From: Rhodothermales bacterium
Lineage (GTDB): Bacteria > Bacteroidota > Rhodothermia > Rhodothermales > JAHQVL01
Direction: 5' to 3'
DNA length: 44,413 nt
Assembly (NCBI GenBank): GCA_034439735.1
Contig: JAWXAX010000088.1
Span: forward strand, 1-44,413
Made by a program: the position numbers and the translations under genes. The notes under the pieces were generated by a model, which worked only from the letters and a program-made list of their open reading frames with translations, ran no database searches and was not told the origin of the DNA. Shown piece by piece: positions 8,391 to 17,433 of the stretch. How positions within the stretch are numbered: position 1 is the first letter of the stretch; every line of letters begins with the position of its first letter.

Positions 8391-9404
8391 ATGAAAAGAA
8401 ATAAATCGCGCAAGGAGCGGTGTCTATTCATCGTGTGGAAAGGGTATCAGCGCCGCGCCGAGGTTCTGGCGCCGTTGTTTGATGCCGAAATCAAGTGGGT
8501 ACCCCATCTTTTCCGGAGCAAGCGTCTGCGGCCGCTCGACTATCTCTACAAACTCGTCGTCACCATCTTCCATATCCTGCGCAAGCGCCCCAGTTATGCG
8601 ATTGTCCAGGCGCCACCGCATTATGCCGCCCTGCCCGCCATCCTGTGCCGGTTGCCTTACATCCTGGATGCACACAACGGAGTGTTCCAGTCCTACTGGC
8701 ATAAACTCCCCCTCTTTAATCGAGTGATGCGCCGCGCCCAGGCCGTGCTGGTGCACAACCCCGAAGTGTTGGCTCTCTTTCATGGCGATTACCCGGAGAA
8801 GCCTTTTTTTGTCGTCGCCGACCCGCTTCAGCGCATCGAGGCGCCGAACGCGGTGCGTGAGGCCAGTAAGATACTCTTCATCTGCTCGTTCGACCCGGAT
8901 GAACCCGTCGAGACCATTGCCGATGTCATCGCCCGGGTGCCAGAGTACACGTTTGTCATCACGGCCGATCTAAAAAAGTTGCCCACGGCGTTACGTCAGC
9001 GGATAGAAGGGTATCCCAACGTCCTTCTCACCGGTTTCCTCAGCACCGGCGACTACCACCGGATGTTGTGCACCAGCACCGCCGCCATCGCGCTCACGAA
9101 CATGGTGGCCACCCAGCAATCCGGGGCCTGCGAGGCTCTTTCGTCCGACACCCCGCTCATTGCCAGCCGCTCCAGCCTCTCCGAGAAGCTTTTTGGCGAG
9201 TGGGCGACGCTGGTTGAAAACACGCCCGACGCGATCGTCGCCGGCATCCGGAGTCTCGATACAGCGCCGCTACATCTCGAAGCCTATCGCACGGCGTGGA
9301 ATCAACAGGTCCGTGCGGGCGTGATCTCTGTTCTGGAGGAGGTGTTACATGTCCCGGCGGGAGATTCGGCGCCTGACGTGCGCGAACAGCATCTCACTTC
9401 GTGA
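8391..9404 (+). CDS. Glycosyltransferase of the GT4 / group 1 type
   Basis: A 337-residue GT-B type protein. The N-terminal half has RCLFIVWKGYQRRAEVLAPLF followed by hydrophobic strands and DAHNGVFQSYWHKLP, similar to the acceptor-side D-x-H-N region of GT4 enzymes. The C-terminal half has ILFICSFDPDEPVE, a GFLS turn and QQSGACEALSSDTPLI, which corresponds to the E-x7-E / EALAxGxPV donor-binding motif in a divergent form. It should add a sugar to the lipid-linked intermediate at the cytosolic face. The start is set by the purine-rich site just upstream. No signal peptide is seen. The donor sugar cannot be read from sequence. Confidence 0.82.
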   Translation: MKRNKSRKERCLFIVWKGYQRRAEVLAPLFDAEIKWVPHLFRSKRLRPLDYLYKLVVTIFHILRKRPSYAIVQAPPHYAALPAILCRLPYILDAHNGVFQSYWHKLPLFNRVMRRAQAVLVHNPEVLALFHGDYPEKPFFVVADPLQRIEAPNAVREASKILFICSFDPDEPVETIADVIARVPEYTFVITADLKKLPTALRQRIEGYPNVLLTGFLSTGDYHRMLCTSTAAIALTNMVATQQSGACEALSSDTPLIASRSSLSEKLFGEWATLVENTPDAIVAGIRSLDTAPLHLEAYRTAWNQQVRAGVISVLEEVLHVPAGDSAPDVREQHLTS

Positions 9405-9454
9405 ATTCTAGCGAGGATTCCTACGTAGCAGGCGGCTACAGGCACGGGACGTGA

Positions 9455-9462
9455 TAAGTTTG
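9455..9462 (+). promoter_or_regulatory. Candidate Bacteroidota-type -7 element before the beta-helix gene
   Basis: TAAGTTTG matches TAnnTTTG and lies 143 bases before the ATG at 9605, just ahead of a strong hairpin. No good -33 partner is visible. If real, transcription would start before the hairpin and give a structured leader. Confidence 0.22.
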
Positions 9463-9476
9463 GCACAATTCTGCAT

Positions 9477-9514
9477 GGGGCTGCCGACATCGTATCACCG
9501 ATGCCGACAGCCCC
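9477..9514 (+). terminator. Strong 16-bp hairpin between the GT4 gene and the beta-helix gene
   Basis: Left arm GGGGCTGCCGACATCG (9477-9492), six-base loop, right arm CGATGCCGACAGCCCC (9499-9514), with 14 of 16 positions paired. No run of T follows (the next bases are CTCCTGTTTCG), so it is at best a weak intrinsic terminator. It could equally be a leader or processing structure. Confidence 0.45.
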
Positions 9515-9604
9515 CTCCTGTTTCGTGCATCTCCGATTGCGCCGGCGCTGGCCGCCGCAATCGCTCCCCCGGTGTTTACCAAATTACTCGCTACGCCAAT
9601 CTCT

Positions 9605-11722
9605 ATGCGATTGACCCGACTCGTGTGCCCTTTCGCGACGTTCTTGACGATAGTTTACTCCCTGATCCTTGTCCCACCCGCGCTCGCCCAGCAATGTTAT
9701 TTGCAGCAGGACTGCGGACCCGGCTCGATGTGTGGCGCCAACGGCATCTGCCGGCCCGTACGTGATGTACTCACCGCCGGCGGCGGGGTCATCCACTGGG
9801 TAGATGCCGCGAATGGCAGCAACAGCAACCCCGGCACGGAAGGCGCCCCCTGGGCGACCGTCGTTTACGCCGCCCAACATACCAGCGTGCAACCCGGCGA
9901 CGCGATCCTCATCCGTGAGGGTACCTATTATGGCGAAATCATCCCGGCGCGCGGCGGTACATCGGGCAACCGCATCGCCTATGCGGGATATCCCGGCGAA
10001 CGCGTGGCGATATCTGGAGCCGTACCCCTCTCAGGCGCCTGGACCCTGGACGCCAGCCAGATATGGAAGATGACCTGGACCCTGCCGCCGCTCTGGGTGC
10101 GCCGTGTAAACGATGGTGTGCCCCAGGACGACGACGCGCGCCGGCGCGACGTCCTCATCGCCGACGACCAGATGCTCAAGGCCGTTTACACACGCGCCGA
10201 TGTTGTGGAAGGCACCTTCTTTCTCGAAGGATCGCCGGCGAACCCCACCCGGATGTATGCCTGGCTGCCCGGCGGGATAAATCCAAATAACGCCCGGATG
10301 GAGACCAGTCGCACGAACAACCTGTTCACACCCTCCGGCAGTGAAGCCAACTGCAATGTGGGCGAAATTCGTGGCTACTTCCATTTCGTCAACCTGATCT
10401 TCCGGCATACCGCGAACGATGGACTCACCGGCGCATTGTGTGTCGGTAGCCAGGGGTCGCTGGTCGAGAACGTGACGGCAGAGTGGAACAACGGCGCCGG
10501 CATTTTCATGCGTGGCGACGACCACATCGCCCGTGGTGTGTACGCCTTCAGCAACGGCATGAGCGGTGTCCGAGGCGAATATTGCGATCGATGCTTGCTC
10601 GAGTATGCAGAGAGCCGATACAACAATTGGAAGGGATACAAACCCTTCTGGGAGTCAGGCGGCGGAAAGTGGCTTTATACGACGAACTCCACATTCCGCC
10701 ACCTCAACTTTTCAGACAATGAAGGCCCCGGCCTCTGGCTGGACACCGAGAACTACGGCAATACGATCGAACGCAGCGTGTTCGACAACAACTACGGGGT
10801 CAATGTATTTCTGGAACTGCTCACAAACGACACCATCGTCCGCAACAACGTGATGACCCGCGCCCGGTTCGCGCGTCCAGCCTTCTACGGATATGGCCTG
10901 CTGGTGCATGCCGCGAACGACAATATGATCCTGCACAACACCATGCTGGCGAATGAAGGGGGCGCGATGCGGATTCGGGCGGACTACCGGGGCAAGTCGA
11001 CCGGAAACCGATACTACAACAACCTGTTTGTCGCCAACACACTCATTGAGCATGGCACCGAACGGCGATCCAGTGAGCTGTCGTTTGAAGAACACGTCAC
11101 TGTTGACGATGCACGCAGTAACACGGGTGACGGCAATGTCATGTGGCACCGCAGCTATGCGTCACAAGAGTATAATACGTTCCAGTTCCGGCCGGCCAGT
11201 GGCGTGAACGTCGTCCACTCCTCCAACTTGAAAGACTGGCAGAACGCGGCGCTGACCGACTACAATTCCATCGTGGTGGACCTTTCAAAAGCGCATGTCG
11301 TTGACACCACCGACATGGTTAAGGGTTGGCGCCTGGCCGACGGTTCGCAGATCATAGGCAAGGGAGTTGCATTGCCTTCGGATATGCCGCCCTTGCTCGC
11401 CGATTTCGACGGCGACCCTCGCCCTGTCAAAGGCTCCGACCCTGGCGCGGATCAATTCAGTAGTGACGCACCGGACAATACGACGGCCGGCGTGCCGGGG
11501 GATGCCTCGGGCAACGGCCTGGTTACGGCGCTAGACGCCTCTCTGGTGCTCCAGCATGCCAGTGGCCTGCTCAATCTGGGGGCTCAACTCGTTGCCGACG
11601 CCAGCGGAGACGGCGCCATCACGGCCTTTGATGCTTCATTGATCCTAAAATTTATAACCGGCTATATTTCCTGTTTCCCGGTCGCCCCGGAATGCCAGTC
11701 CGCGGGGAAGCAATCGCTTTGA
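9605..11722 (+). CDS. Secreted right-handed beta-helix protein with C-terminal dockerin
   Basis: About 705 residues from the ATG at 9605. A GTG at 9572 is in frame but would put 11 extra residues before the signal peptide. The signal peptide is residues 1-28, ending PPALA before QQCYL. A small Cys-rich segment (CYLQQDCGPGSMCGANGIC) follows. Residues 50-600 show the parallel beta-helix pattern: an opening W-V-D-A-x-N-G-S-N-x-N-P-G-T turn, QPGDAILIREGTY, and many Asn-rich turns (NNYGVNVFLELL, RNNVMTRA). The last ~60 residues hold two calcium-loop repeats, DASGNGLVTALDASLVLQ and DASGDGAITAFDASLILK, which form a dockerin type I. Beta-helix proteins are often polysaccharide lyases, epimerases or binding proteins. 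Here it could trim or modify the polymer outside the cell. No cohesin is seen in the window. Confidence 0.87.
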   Translation: MRLTRLVCPFATFLTIVYSLILVPPALAQQCYLQQDCGPGSMCGANGICRPVRDVLTAGGGVIHWVDAANGSNSNPGTEGAPWATVVYAAQHTSVQPGDAILIREGTYYGEIIPARGGTSGNRIAYAGYPGERVAISGAVPLSGAWTLDASQIWKMTWTLPPLWVRRVNDGVPQDDDARRRDVLIADDQMLKAVYTRADVVEGTFFLEGSPANPTRMYAWLPGGINPNNARMETSRTNNLFTPSGSEANCNVGEIRGYFHFVNLIFRHTANDGLTGALCVGSQGSLVENVTAEWNNGAGIFMRGDDHIARGVYAFSNGMSGVRGEYCDRCLLEYAESRYNNWKGYKPFWESGGGKWLYTTNSTFRHLNFSDNEGPGLWLDTENYGNTIERSVFDNNYGVNVFLELLTNDTIVRNNVMTRARFARPAFYGYGLLVHAANDNMILHNTMLANEGGAMRIRADYRGKSTGNRYYNNLFVANTLIEHGTERRSSELSFEEHVTVDDARSNTGDGNVMWHRSYASQEYNTFQFRPASGVNVVHSSNLKDWQNAALTDYNSIVVDLSKAHVVDTTDMVKGWRLADGSQIIGKGVALPSDMPPLLADFDGDPRPVKGSDPGADQFSSDAPDNTTAGVPGDASGNGLVTALDASLVLQHASGLLNLGAQLVADASGDGAITAFDASLILKFITGYISCFPVAPECQSAGKQSL

Positions 11723-11810
11723 CCCGGGATTCCGCCACCTTGTCGCCGGCGCAATGAGTGCGTAGCGCTCGACCGCTGGAGCGGCGCGCCATTCGCTGAA
11801 CGAACGAGCT

Positions 11811-13049
11811 ATGAGAGTATTGTTAGCGGCCTACGCCTGCGAGCCCCATCGCGGGTCAGAGGAAGGGTTCGGCTGGAACTGGGCCACCCATCTCGCCAGC
11901 CAGGGGCACGACGTCTGGGTGATGACACGTCCGCTGGCCCGGTCGGCCATTGAACGCGCCATGACCGAGGCGCCGATGCCGAATCTGCACTTCGTCTATG
12001 TGGATATCCCGTCTCGGTATCGCCGTTTTATCAAGGGCCTGTTCGGTGTCTACGCGCACTATTTCCTGTGGCAACGCTCCGCGTATCGGGAGGCAAAAAG
12101 CGTCATCGGCCGGCAGGAGATTGACCTGGTTCACCACGTTACCTGGGGCAGCCTCATCGGAGGATCGTGGCTGTGGAAGCTCGGGAAGCCGTTTGTGTTT
12201 GGCCCGGTGGGCGGCGGCCAGGTGGCGCCTGCCGCCTTCTCCCGGTATTTCCCGACACGCTGGCGGGAGGAGTCGCTCCGAACCTACATTACCGTGAAGT
12301 GGCTGCCTTACTTGCCCTCGACGCGGAGGATGTTGCGGCACACGACGCTGCTCCTGGCGACCAATAGCGAGACCCTCGCCATCGCCCGTCAGATGGGCGC
12401 ACCGCGAGCCGAGTTGTTTCTGGACACCGGGCTGCCGGCGACTTATTACGCCGCCGAGCCCAAATATCATTTTCGAGACCATACAGCACACATCCTCTGG
12501 GTAGGCCGTCTGCTGGAGCGCAAGGCGCTGCTGCTTTCACTGGAGGCCGTCGCGCGGCTCAAGATCCCTTTTTCGATGACCATCCTGGGAGATGGTCCGC
12601 AGGACGCCGATGTGAACGGCTGGATCGAATCGCTGGGTCTGACCGGGCGGGTACACGCCCCCGGGCGCGTCGCCTGGAGCGAGGTACAGCGTGCGTATGA
12701 AGAAAACGAGATCTTTTTGTTTACCAGCCTGCGGGATTCGTTCGGGTCGCAGTTGTTGGAGGCGATGAGTAACGGCCTGGCGATCGTCACGTTGGATCAT
12801 CAGGGTGCGCACGACTTTGTACCGGACGAAGCCGGCCTCAAGGTGCCTGTCACCACGCCGGAAGAAACGGCCGAGCGCCTTGCCGATGCCATTGCAGCAC
12901 TCTATCGGCAGCCGGAGCGGCTGGCCGGCATGAGTGCCGCCGGGCTCGCGTTCGCCCGGACCAACGAATGGACCCTTAAAGCCAAACAGGTGACGCGCCT
13001 GTACGACACGATTACTCCCCAAACCCCCCGTCGCGAACCCGTGTACTGA
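11811..13049 (+). CDS. Glycosyltransferase family 4
   Basis: A 412-residue GT-B enzyme. MRVLLAAYACEPHRGSEEG is a common N-terminus of GT4 enzymes that bind a lipid-linked acceptor, with the GSEEGFGWNWA segment placing the glycine loop. The donor half contains LWVGRLLERKALLLSLEA and TILGDGPQ, then the conserved E-x7-E region DSFGSQLLEAMSNGLAIV (about 307-324). The predicted role is transfer of a hexose or similar sugar to the growing repeat. It is preceded by 88 bases without a clear ribosome binding site, and is followed by 122 bases with no gene or clear regulatory element. Confidence 0.9.
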   Translation: MRVLLAAYACEPHRGSEEGFGWNWATHLASQGHDVWVMTRPLARSAIERAMTEAPMPNLHFVYVDIPSRYRRFIKGLFGVYAHYFLWQRSAYREAKSVIGRQEIDLVHHVTWGSLIGGSWLWKLGKPFVFGPVGGGQVAPAAFSRYFPTRWREESLRTYITVKWLPYLPSTRRMLRHTTLLLATNSETLAIARQMGAPRAELFLDTGLPATYYAAEPKYHFRDHTAHILWVGRLLERKALLLSLEAVARLKIPFSMTILGDGPQDADVNGWIESLGLTGRVHAPGRVAWSEVQRAYEENEIFLFTSLRDSFGSQLLEAMSNGLAIVTLDHQGAHDFVPDEAGLKVPVTTPEETAERLADAIAALYRQPERLAGMSAAGLAFARTNEWTLKAKQVTRLYDTITPQTPRREPVY

Positions 13050-13171
13050 TCTTCACCGCCTCTTAATCTGCCCGGACCGTCGTATTTTTCAGCGATGGCG
13101 CAAGGCTGATACGAACGAGTCAGTAAGAAATACACGGCCGCGCGTCACAGATTCTCCAGTCGTAACGGTAT

Positions 13172-13957
13172 ATGTACACCGCCCCAAGGGACAGTCGCAC
13201 CATCCTCACGATGCAGGTTGATGTGACGAGTTATCCCGATGCGACGCAAAAAGTGGTCAATTGGGCGCGTGAGGGGCGCTCACGCATCGTGTGCGCCGCC
13301 AACGTGCACATGGTGATGGAGACCCACGACGACCCCTCGTTCGGGAGCATCGTGAACGGTGCGGATCTCGTGACACCGGATGGCGTGCCGCTTGTATGGG
13401 CGCTCCGTCTGATGGGGGTCGAGGAAGCCACCCGCGTGTACGGACCCGATCTGACATTGCATGTCTGCGAGGCAGCCGCGCTGCAGCGCATCCCGATCGG
13501 GCTGTATGGCGGCACGCCGGAGAGCCTCGACGACTTCGAAACGTTCCTGACGCAGCGGTTTGCCGGCACCCATATCGGCTGCAAGATCGCGCCCCCCTTC
13601 CGCCCGCCCACGCCGGAAGAGGATGCACGGTATATTCAGGAGATTAATACGTCCGGCGTTCGGATCCTGTTTGTGGGCATCGGTTGTCCAAAACAGGAGA
13701 AGTGGATGGCGGAGCACAAGAATACAGTACACGCCGTCATGTTGGGCGTCGGCGCCGCGTTCGATTTTCATACGGGACGCGTGCGCCAGGCCCCTGGCCT
13801 GATCCAACGGTTGGGTCTGGAATGGGCCTTCCGCCTGGCTATGGAGCCCGGGCGACTCTGGAAACGATACCTGAAGCACAACCCTCGCTTTGTCGTGCTG
13901 TTTTTGCGTCAACTGCTCGGACAGCGTGCGAAGAAAGGCATCAACACGAAACGATAA
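13172..13957 (+). CDS. WecG/TagA/CpsF family glycosyltransferase (GT26)
   Basis: A 261-residue protein with the hallmarks of the family: an Asn-containing NVHMV segment (about 45-49), TPDGVPLVWALRLMG (about 68-82), LYGG, FVGIGCPKQEKWM (about 168-180, the GxPxQE motif) and GVGAAFDFHTGRVRQAP. Members transfer N-acetylmannosaminuronate, ManNAc or another sugar from a UDP donor to a lipid-diphosphate-linked acceptor, often as the second step after priming. A later ATG at 13211 is in frame, but the family's N-terminal strand (ILTMQVDVTSYPDA) favours the upstream start. It ends 13 bases before the PAPS-synthesis gene and is likely co-transcribed with it. Confidence 0.9.
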   Translation: MYTAPRDSRTILTMQVDVTSYPDATQKVVNWAREGRSRIVCAANVHMVMETHDDPSFGSIVNGADLVTPDGVPLVWALRLMGVEEATRVYGPDLTLHVCEAAALQRIPIGLYGGTPESLDDFETFLTQRFAGTHIGCKIAPPFRPPTPEEDARYIQEINTSGVRILFVGIGCPKQEKWMAEHKNTVHAVMLGVGAAFDFHTGRVRQAPGLIQRLGLEWAFRLAMEPGRLWKRYLKHNPRFVVLFLRQLLGQRAKKGINTKR

Positions 13958-13970
13958 CCAAAAGGAAAGG

Positions 13971-15698
13971 ATGAGTACGTTGACCCTGATCGAACCCCAT
14001 GGTGGTGAACTTTGCGAGCTCCTGTTGAAGGACAAGAAATTGGAAGCCGCGCTGCAGGAAGCCATCAATCTCCCCTCCATCACCCTGAACGCGCGCCAGC
14101 TGTGCGACATTGAGCTGCTCCTGAACGGAGGTTTCTCGCCGTTGCGCGGCTTCATGTCGCAGAAGGATTACGACCAGGTCGTCGAAGCCATGCGCCTCGC
14201 CGATGGCACGTTGTGGCCGATGCCGATCACGCTGGACGTGGCCGAAGCCACTGCGAAGGACTACAAAGGGGGCGACAAGATTGCCCTCCGCGACCCGACG
14301 GGCCTCCTGATCGCGCTGCTCACCGTCTCCGACGTGTGGAAACCGAATAAGGAGACCGAGGCCCAGAAGGTATTCGGCTCGCTCGACAAGAAGCACCCGG
14401 CGGTGTCGTACCTGTTCGACCAGTCCGGCGATTACTACATCGGCGGCTCGCTCGAAGGCGTTCGCCTGCCGATCCATTACGACTTCATGGAGCTGCGCCA
14501 TACGCCCCGCGCCCTGCGCGCCGAGCTGGAAGCGCGCCAGGCCGAGAAAGTCGTGGCGTTCCAGACGCGTAACCCGATGCACCGCGCTCACAAGGAGCTG
14601 ACCGACCGCGCCGCGGCCGAAGTCGGCGGGCACCTGCTCATTCACCCGGTCGTCGGGTTGACGAAGCCGGGGGACATCGACTACTTCACGCGCGTCCGCT
14701 GCTACAAGAAGCTCGTCACGCACTACCCGGGCAACCGGGCGCACCTGAGCCTGTTGCCGCTGGCGATGCGCATGGGCGGCCCACGCGAGGCCGTCTGGCA
14801 TGCGATCATCCGCAAAAACTACGGGTGTACGCACCTGATCGTTGGCCGCGACCACGCCGGCCCCGGCAACGACAGCACCGGCAAGTCCTTCTACGGACCG
14901 TACGACGCCCAGGAGCTCGTCTCGAAGCATGAAGCCGAACTCGGCATCAAGATGCTCGACTTCAAGATGATGGTGTACGTGCCCGCACTGGACACGTACA
15001 AACCCGTCGACGAAATCAAGCAGGGCGAAACCACCCTGGATATCTCCGGCACCGAATTGCGCAAACGGCTCCAGGATGGCGACGAAATCCCGGCCTGGTT
15101 CTCGTACCCGGACATCGTCGAAGAGCTGCGCACGACACACCCGCCGAAGCACCAGCAGGGCTTCACGGTCTTCTTCACGGGCCTCTCGGGCTCCGGGAAG
15201 TCGACCATCGCCAACGCACTCATGACGCGCTTGCTTGAGCACTCAGGCCGGCCGGTCACCCTGCTCGACGGGGATGTCGTTCGGACCCACCTGACGAAAG
15301 GCCTCGGCTTTACGAAGGAGGATCGCTCGATCAACGTCCAGCGCATCGGCTATGTCGCCAGCGAGATCACGAAGCACCGCGGCATCTGCCTCAGCGCTCC
15401 GATCGCGCCGTACGAAGCCGACCGCCAGGCCAACCGCGCTTCGATCGGCGCCTACGGGGGCTACATCGAGGTGTATGCGGAGGCGTCGGTGGAAGTGTGC
15501 GAAAGCCGCGACACGAAGGGACTCTACGCCAAAGCGCGCGCCGGCCTGATCAAGGGCTTCACAGGGATCGACGATCCCTATGAGATCCCGACGAACGCGG
15601 AAGTGGTCTGCGTTACCGAGAAGGAAACGATCGACGAAAGCACGGAGAAAGTCCTCCAGAAGCTGTTCGAACTCGGCTTCCTCAAGGCGGGCGCCTGA
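13971..15698 (+). CDS. Bifunctional sulfate adenylyltransferase / adenylylsulfate kinase (PAPS synthase)
   Basis: A 575-residue fusion. Residues 1-390 are ATP sulfurylase: QTRNPMHRAH (198-207) is the ATP-binding QxRNPxHxxH motif and GRDHAGPG (292-299) the second conserved site. Residues 395-575 are APS kinase: P-loop GLSGSGKST (404-412), LDGDVVRTHL and GFTKEDRSINVQR, with the FTGIDDPYE segment near the end. It turns sulfate and ATP into APS and then PAPS. The order (sulfurylase then kinase) is the one described in Aquifex-type bacterial and fungal enzymes, the reverse of animal PAPS synthases. The ATG at 13971 follows AAAGGAAAGG. The frame is open 27 codons further up, but that stretch overlaps the previous gene and lacks family similarity. 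It is the sulfate-donor source for the two sulfotransferases. Confidence 0.95.
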   Translation: MSTLTLIEPHGGELCELLLKDKKLEAALQEAINLPSITLNARQLCDIELLLNGGFSPLRGFMSQKDYDQVVEAMRLADGTLWPMPITLDVAEATAKDYKGGDKIALRDPTGLLIALLTVSDVWKPNKETEAQKVFGSLDKKHPAVSYLFDQSGDYYIGGSLEGVRLPIHYDFMELRHTPRALRAELEARQAEKVVAFQTRNPMHRAHKELTDRAAAEVGGHLLIHPVVGLTKPGDIDYFTRVRCYKKLVTHYPGNRAHLSLLPLAMRMGGPREAVWHAIIRKNYGCTHLIVGRDHAGPGNDSTGKSFYGPYDAQELVSKHEAELGIKMLDFKMMVYVPALDTYKPVDEIKQGETTLDISGTELRKRLQDGDEIPAWFSYPDIVEELRTTHPPKHQQGFTVFFTGLSGSGKSTIANALMTRLLEHSGRPVTLLDGDVVRTHLTKGLGFTKEDRSINVQRIGYVASEITKHRGICLSAPIAPYEADRQANRASIGAYGGYIEVYAEASVEVCESRDTKGLYAKARAGLIKGFTGIDDPYEIPTNAEVVCVTEKETIDESTEKVLQKLFELGFLKAGA

Positions 15699-16040
15699 TC
15701 CGCGCGAGGTAAGTGATACCATGATAACCGGACGAAGGGGGCGCACGCTCTCTTCGTCCGTTTCTTTTCGGGAGACTTCTTTTTCAGGGGGCTCCGCCGC
15801 GCCGAAATGACGATACGAACGGTGAGACGGATCGAGTGAAGCCAGTACCCCCCTGTCAGATTCTAACGACCGCACATCCCGTCGCCGCCCTTCAACACGC
15901 CATCCTGGCCATCGGCCTGCCGGCTGTTTTCTTTCCCAATTTTGGATCGTAATTCCAGGTGCGACGTACGCAGGAAATCCTTCCTGGCGCCGCCACCCGG
16001 TCTCATTTTTGATAGTATTCGTTTTAAACTCTGCGCACTC
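15699..16040 (+). other. 342-base intergenic stretch between the PAPS synthase and UDP-glucose dehydrogenase genes
   Basis: It contains the terminator at 15729-15768 near its left end, then about 270 bases with no supported gene. The AT-richer last 50 bases (TTTTTGATAGTATTCGTTTTAAAC at 16005-16028, read in part) are the best place for a promoter of the next gene, but no consensus element is clear. A second transcription unit probably starts here. Confidence 0.6.
15729..15768 (+). terminator. Intrinsic terminator after the PAPS synthase gene
   Basis: Perfect 9-bp stem CGGACGAAG (15729-15737) / CTTCGTCCG (15752-15760), loop of 14 bases that can pair further through G-C and G-T pairs, followed by TTTCTTTT. 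It sits 30 bases after the stop codon and is the clearest terminator in the locus. Confidence 0.85.
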
Positions 16041-17405
16041 ATGCATGTAGCCATCATAGGAACTGGATATGTAGGCCTGGTATCGGGAACGTGTTTCTCC
16101 GAGATGGGCAACGCAGTCGTCTGCGTCGATATCGATCGATCGAAAATTGAGCGGCTCACTTCTGGTAAATTGACGATTTTCGAGCCCGGTCTGGAGATTT
16201 TCTTTGAGCGCAACCTCCGCGAAGAGCGTCTGCATTTCACTTCCTCGCTGATCGATGCCGTTCGACACGCCGAGATCATTTTTCTGGCGTTGCCCACGCC
16301 ATCCGCGAGCGATGGCTCGGCAAATCTTTCCTACGTGCTGGGCGTCGCGGCCGACATTGCCGATCTGCTCCGCAAGGACTCGGCCCTCGGCTACAAGGTG
16401 ATCGTAAATAAAAGTACCGTACCCGTGGGCACGGCAGACCGCGTGACAGCGGTGTTTCTCGAACGTGGCCTGGTGGCCGGCGAACACTTCGATGTCGTCT
16501 CCAACCCGGAATTTCTCCGTGAAGGCGTGGCCGTGGAGGATTTTATGAAGCCCGAACGCGTCGTGGTCGGTTCGACAAGCACCCGCGCCCTCGAGCTAAT
16601 GCATTCGCTCTATGAGCCCTTCGTTCGCCAGGGCAATCCCATCCTGGATATGGATCCACGATCGGCCGAGATGACGAAGTATGCCGCCAACGCCTTCCTG
16701 GCCACGAAGATCTCGTTCATGAACGAGATCGCCAATCTCTGCGAATCCGTCGATGCCAATGTCGACATGGTCCGCGTGGGTATTGGCCTTGACAGCCGCA
16801 TCGGAAAGCAGTTTTTGTACCCGGGGATTGGCTTTGGTGGGAGCTGTTTCCCGAAAGACGTAAAGGCCCTGAAGTACACCGCGGATGAATATGGCTATAC
16901 GTTTGCCGTGCTCAACGCGGTGCTGGATGTCAATGAGAAGCAGCGCGGCCTGTTGGTAGACCGCGTGCTCGCGTATTTCGGAGGCGACATCGCCGGCAAG
17001 AAGGTCGCTATCTGGGGCCTTTCCTTCAAACCGAATACGGACGACGTACGCGAGGCGCCGGCGCATGTGATCATTCGGGGGCTGCTCGCTCACGGCGCCA
17101 CAATCGGTGCCTTCGACCCTGAAGCGATCGAAACCACGCGCGCCGAGCTGGGCGAAACGATTACGTATCACGAGGATAGCTACAGCGTTCTCGACGATGT
17201 GGACGTGCTCGTTATCTGTACGGAGTGGAATGAATTTCGGCGGCCCGACTTCGAGAAAATGCGCAGCCTCATGCGCCATCCGATCGTGTTCGACGGCCGC
17301 AATCTCTATAAACCTGAAACGATGGCTACCAAAGGATTTACGTATTTTTCGATCGGCCGCCCCCACGTTCCCGCGAACGTGGGCGCCCTCGAAATGGAGC
17401 GATAG
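16041..17405 (+). CDS. ugd: UDP-glucose 6-dehydrogenase
   Basis: A 454-residue enzyme of normal family length. [16 protein letters not shown] holds the NAD-binding GxGYVG (7-12), the middle domain has the conserved ASPEFLREG-type segment in the form NPEFLREG, and [10 protein letters not shown] carries the catalytic cysteine (about C269). The C-terminal domain has the [16 protein letters not shown] signature. It oxidises UDP-glucose to UDP-glucuronate with two NAD+. The ATG at 16041 is chosen because the Rossmann strand begins at once. The frame is open 33 codons upstream without similarity. It is followed after 28 bases by the gene that uses its product. Confidence 0.95.
   Translation: MHVAIIGTGYVGLVSGTCFSEMGNAVVCVDIDRSKIERLTSGKLTIFEPGLEIFFERNLREERLHFTSSLIDAVRHAEIIFLALPTPSASDGSANLSYVLGVAADIADLLRKDSALGYKVIVNKSTVPVGTADRVTAVFLERGLVAGEHFDVVSNPEFLREGVAVEDFMKPERVVVGSTSTRALELMHSLYEPFVRQGNPILDMDPRSAEMTKYAANAFLATKISFMNEIANLCESVDANVDMVRVGIGLDSRIGKQFLYPGIGFGGSCFPKDVKALKYTADEYGYTFAVLNAVLDVNEKQRGLLVDRVLAYFGGDIAGKKVAIWGLSFKPNTDDVREAPAHVIIRGLLAHGATIGAFDPEAIETTRAELGETITYHEDSYSVLDDVDVLVICTEWNEFRRPDFEKMRSLMRHPIVFDGRNLYKPETMATKGFTYFSIGRPHVPANVGALEMER
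17362..17383 (+). repeat. Perfect 9-bp hairpin at the 3' end of the UDP-glucose dehydrogenase gene
   Basis: CCCACGTTC (17362-17370), loop CCGC, GAACGTGGG (17375-17383). It lies within the last ten codons, has no T-run, and precedes the UDP-glucuronate decarboxylase gene. Confidence 0.6.
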
Positions 17406-17433
17406 ATTCTCAATGGCGTTGAAGTAACGGACT

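Noticed and set aside
13941-15242. A 433-codon open frame on the minus strand
   Set aside because: It lies wholly opposite the PAPS synthase, whose motifs are unmistakable. GC-rich third positions commonly leave such antisense frames open, and the product has no recognisable motif.
15243-16487. A 414-codon open frame on the minus strand
   Set aside because: It covers the APS kinase end, the terminator and the start of UDP-glucose dehydrogenase in antisense, crossing unrelated sequence, and its product has no family-like features.
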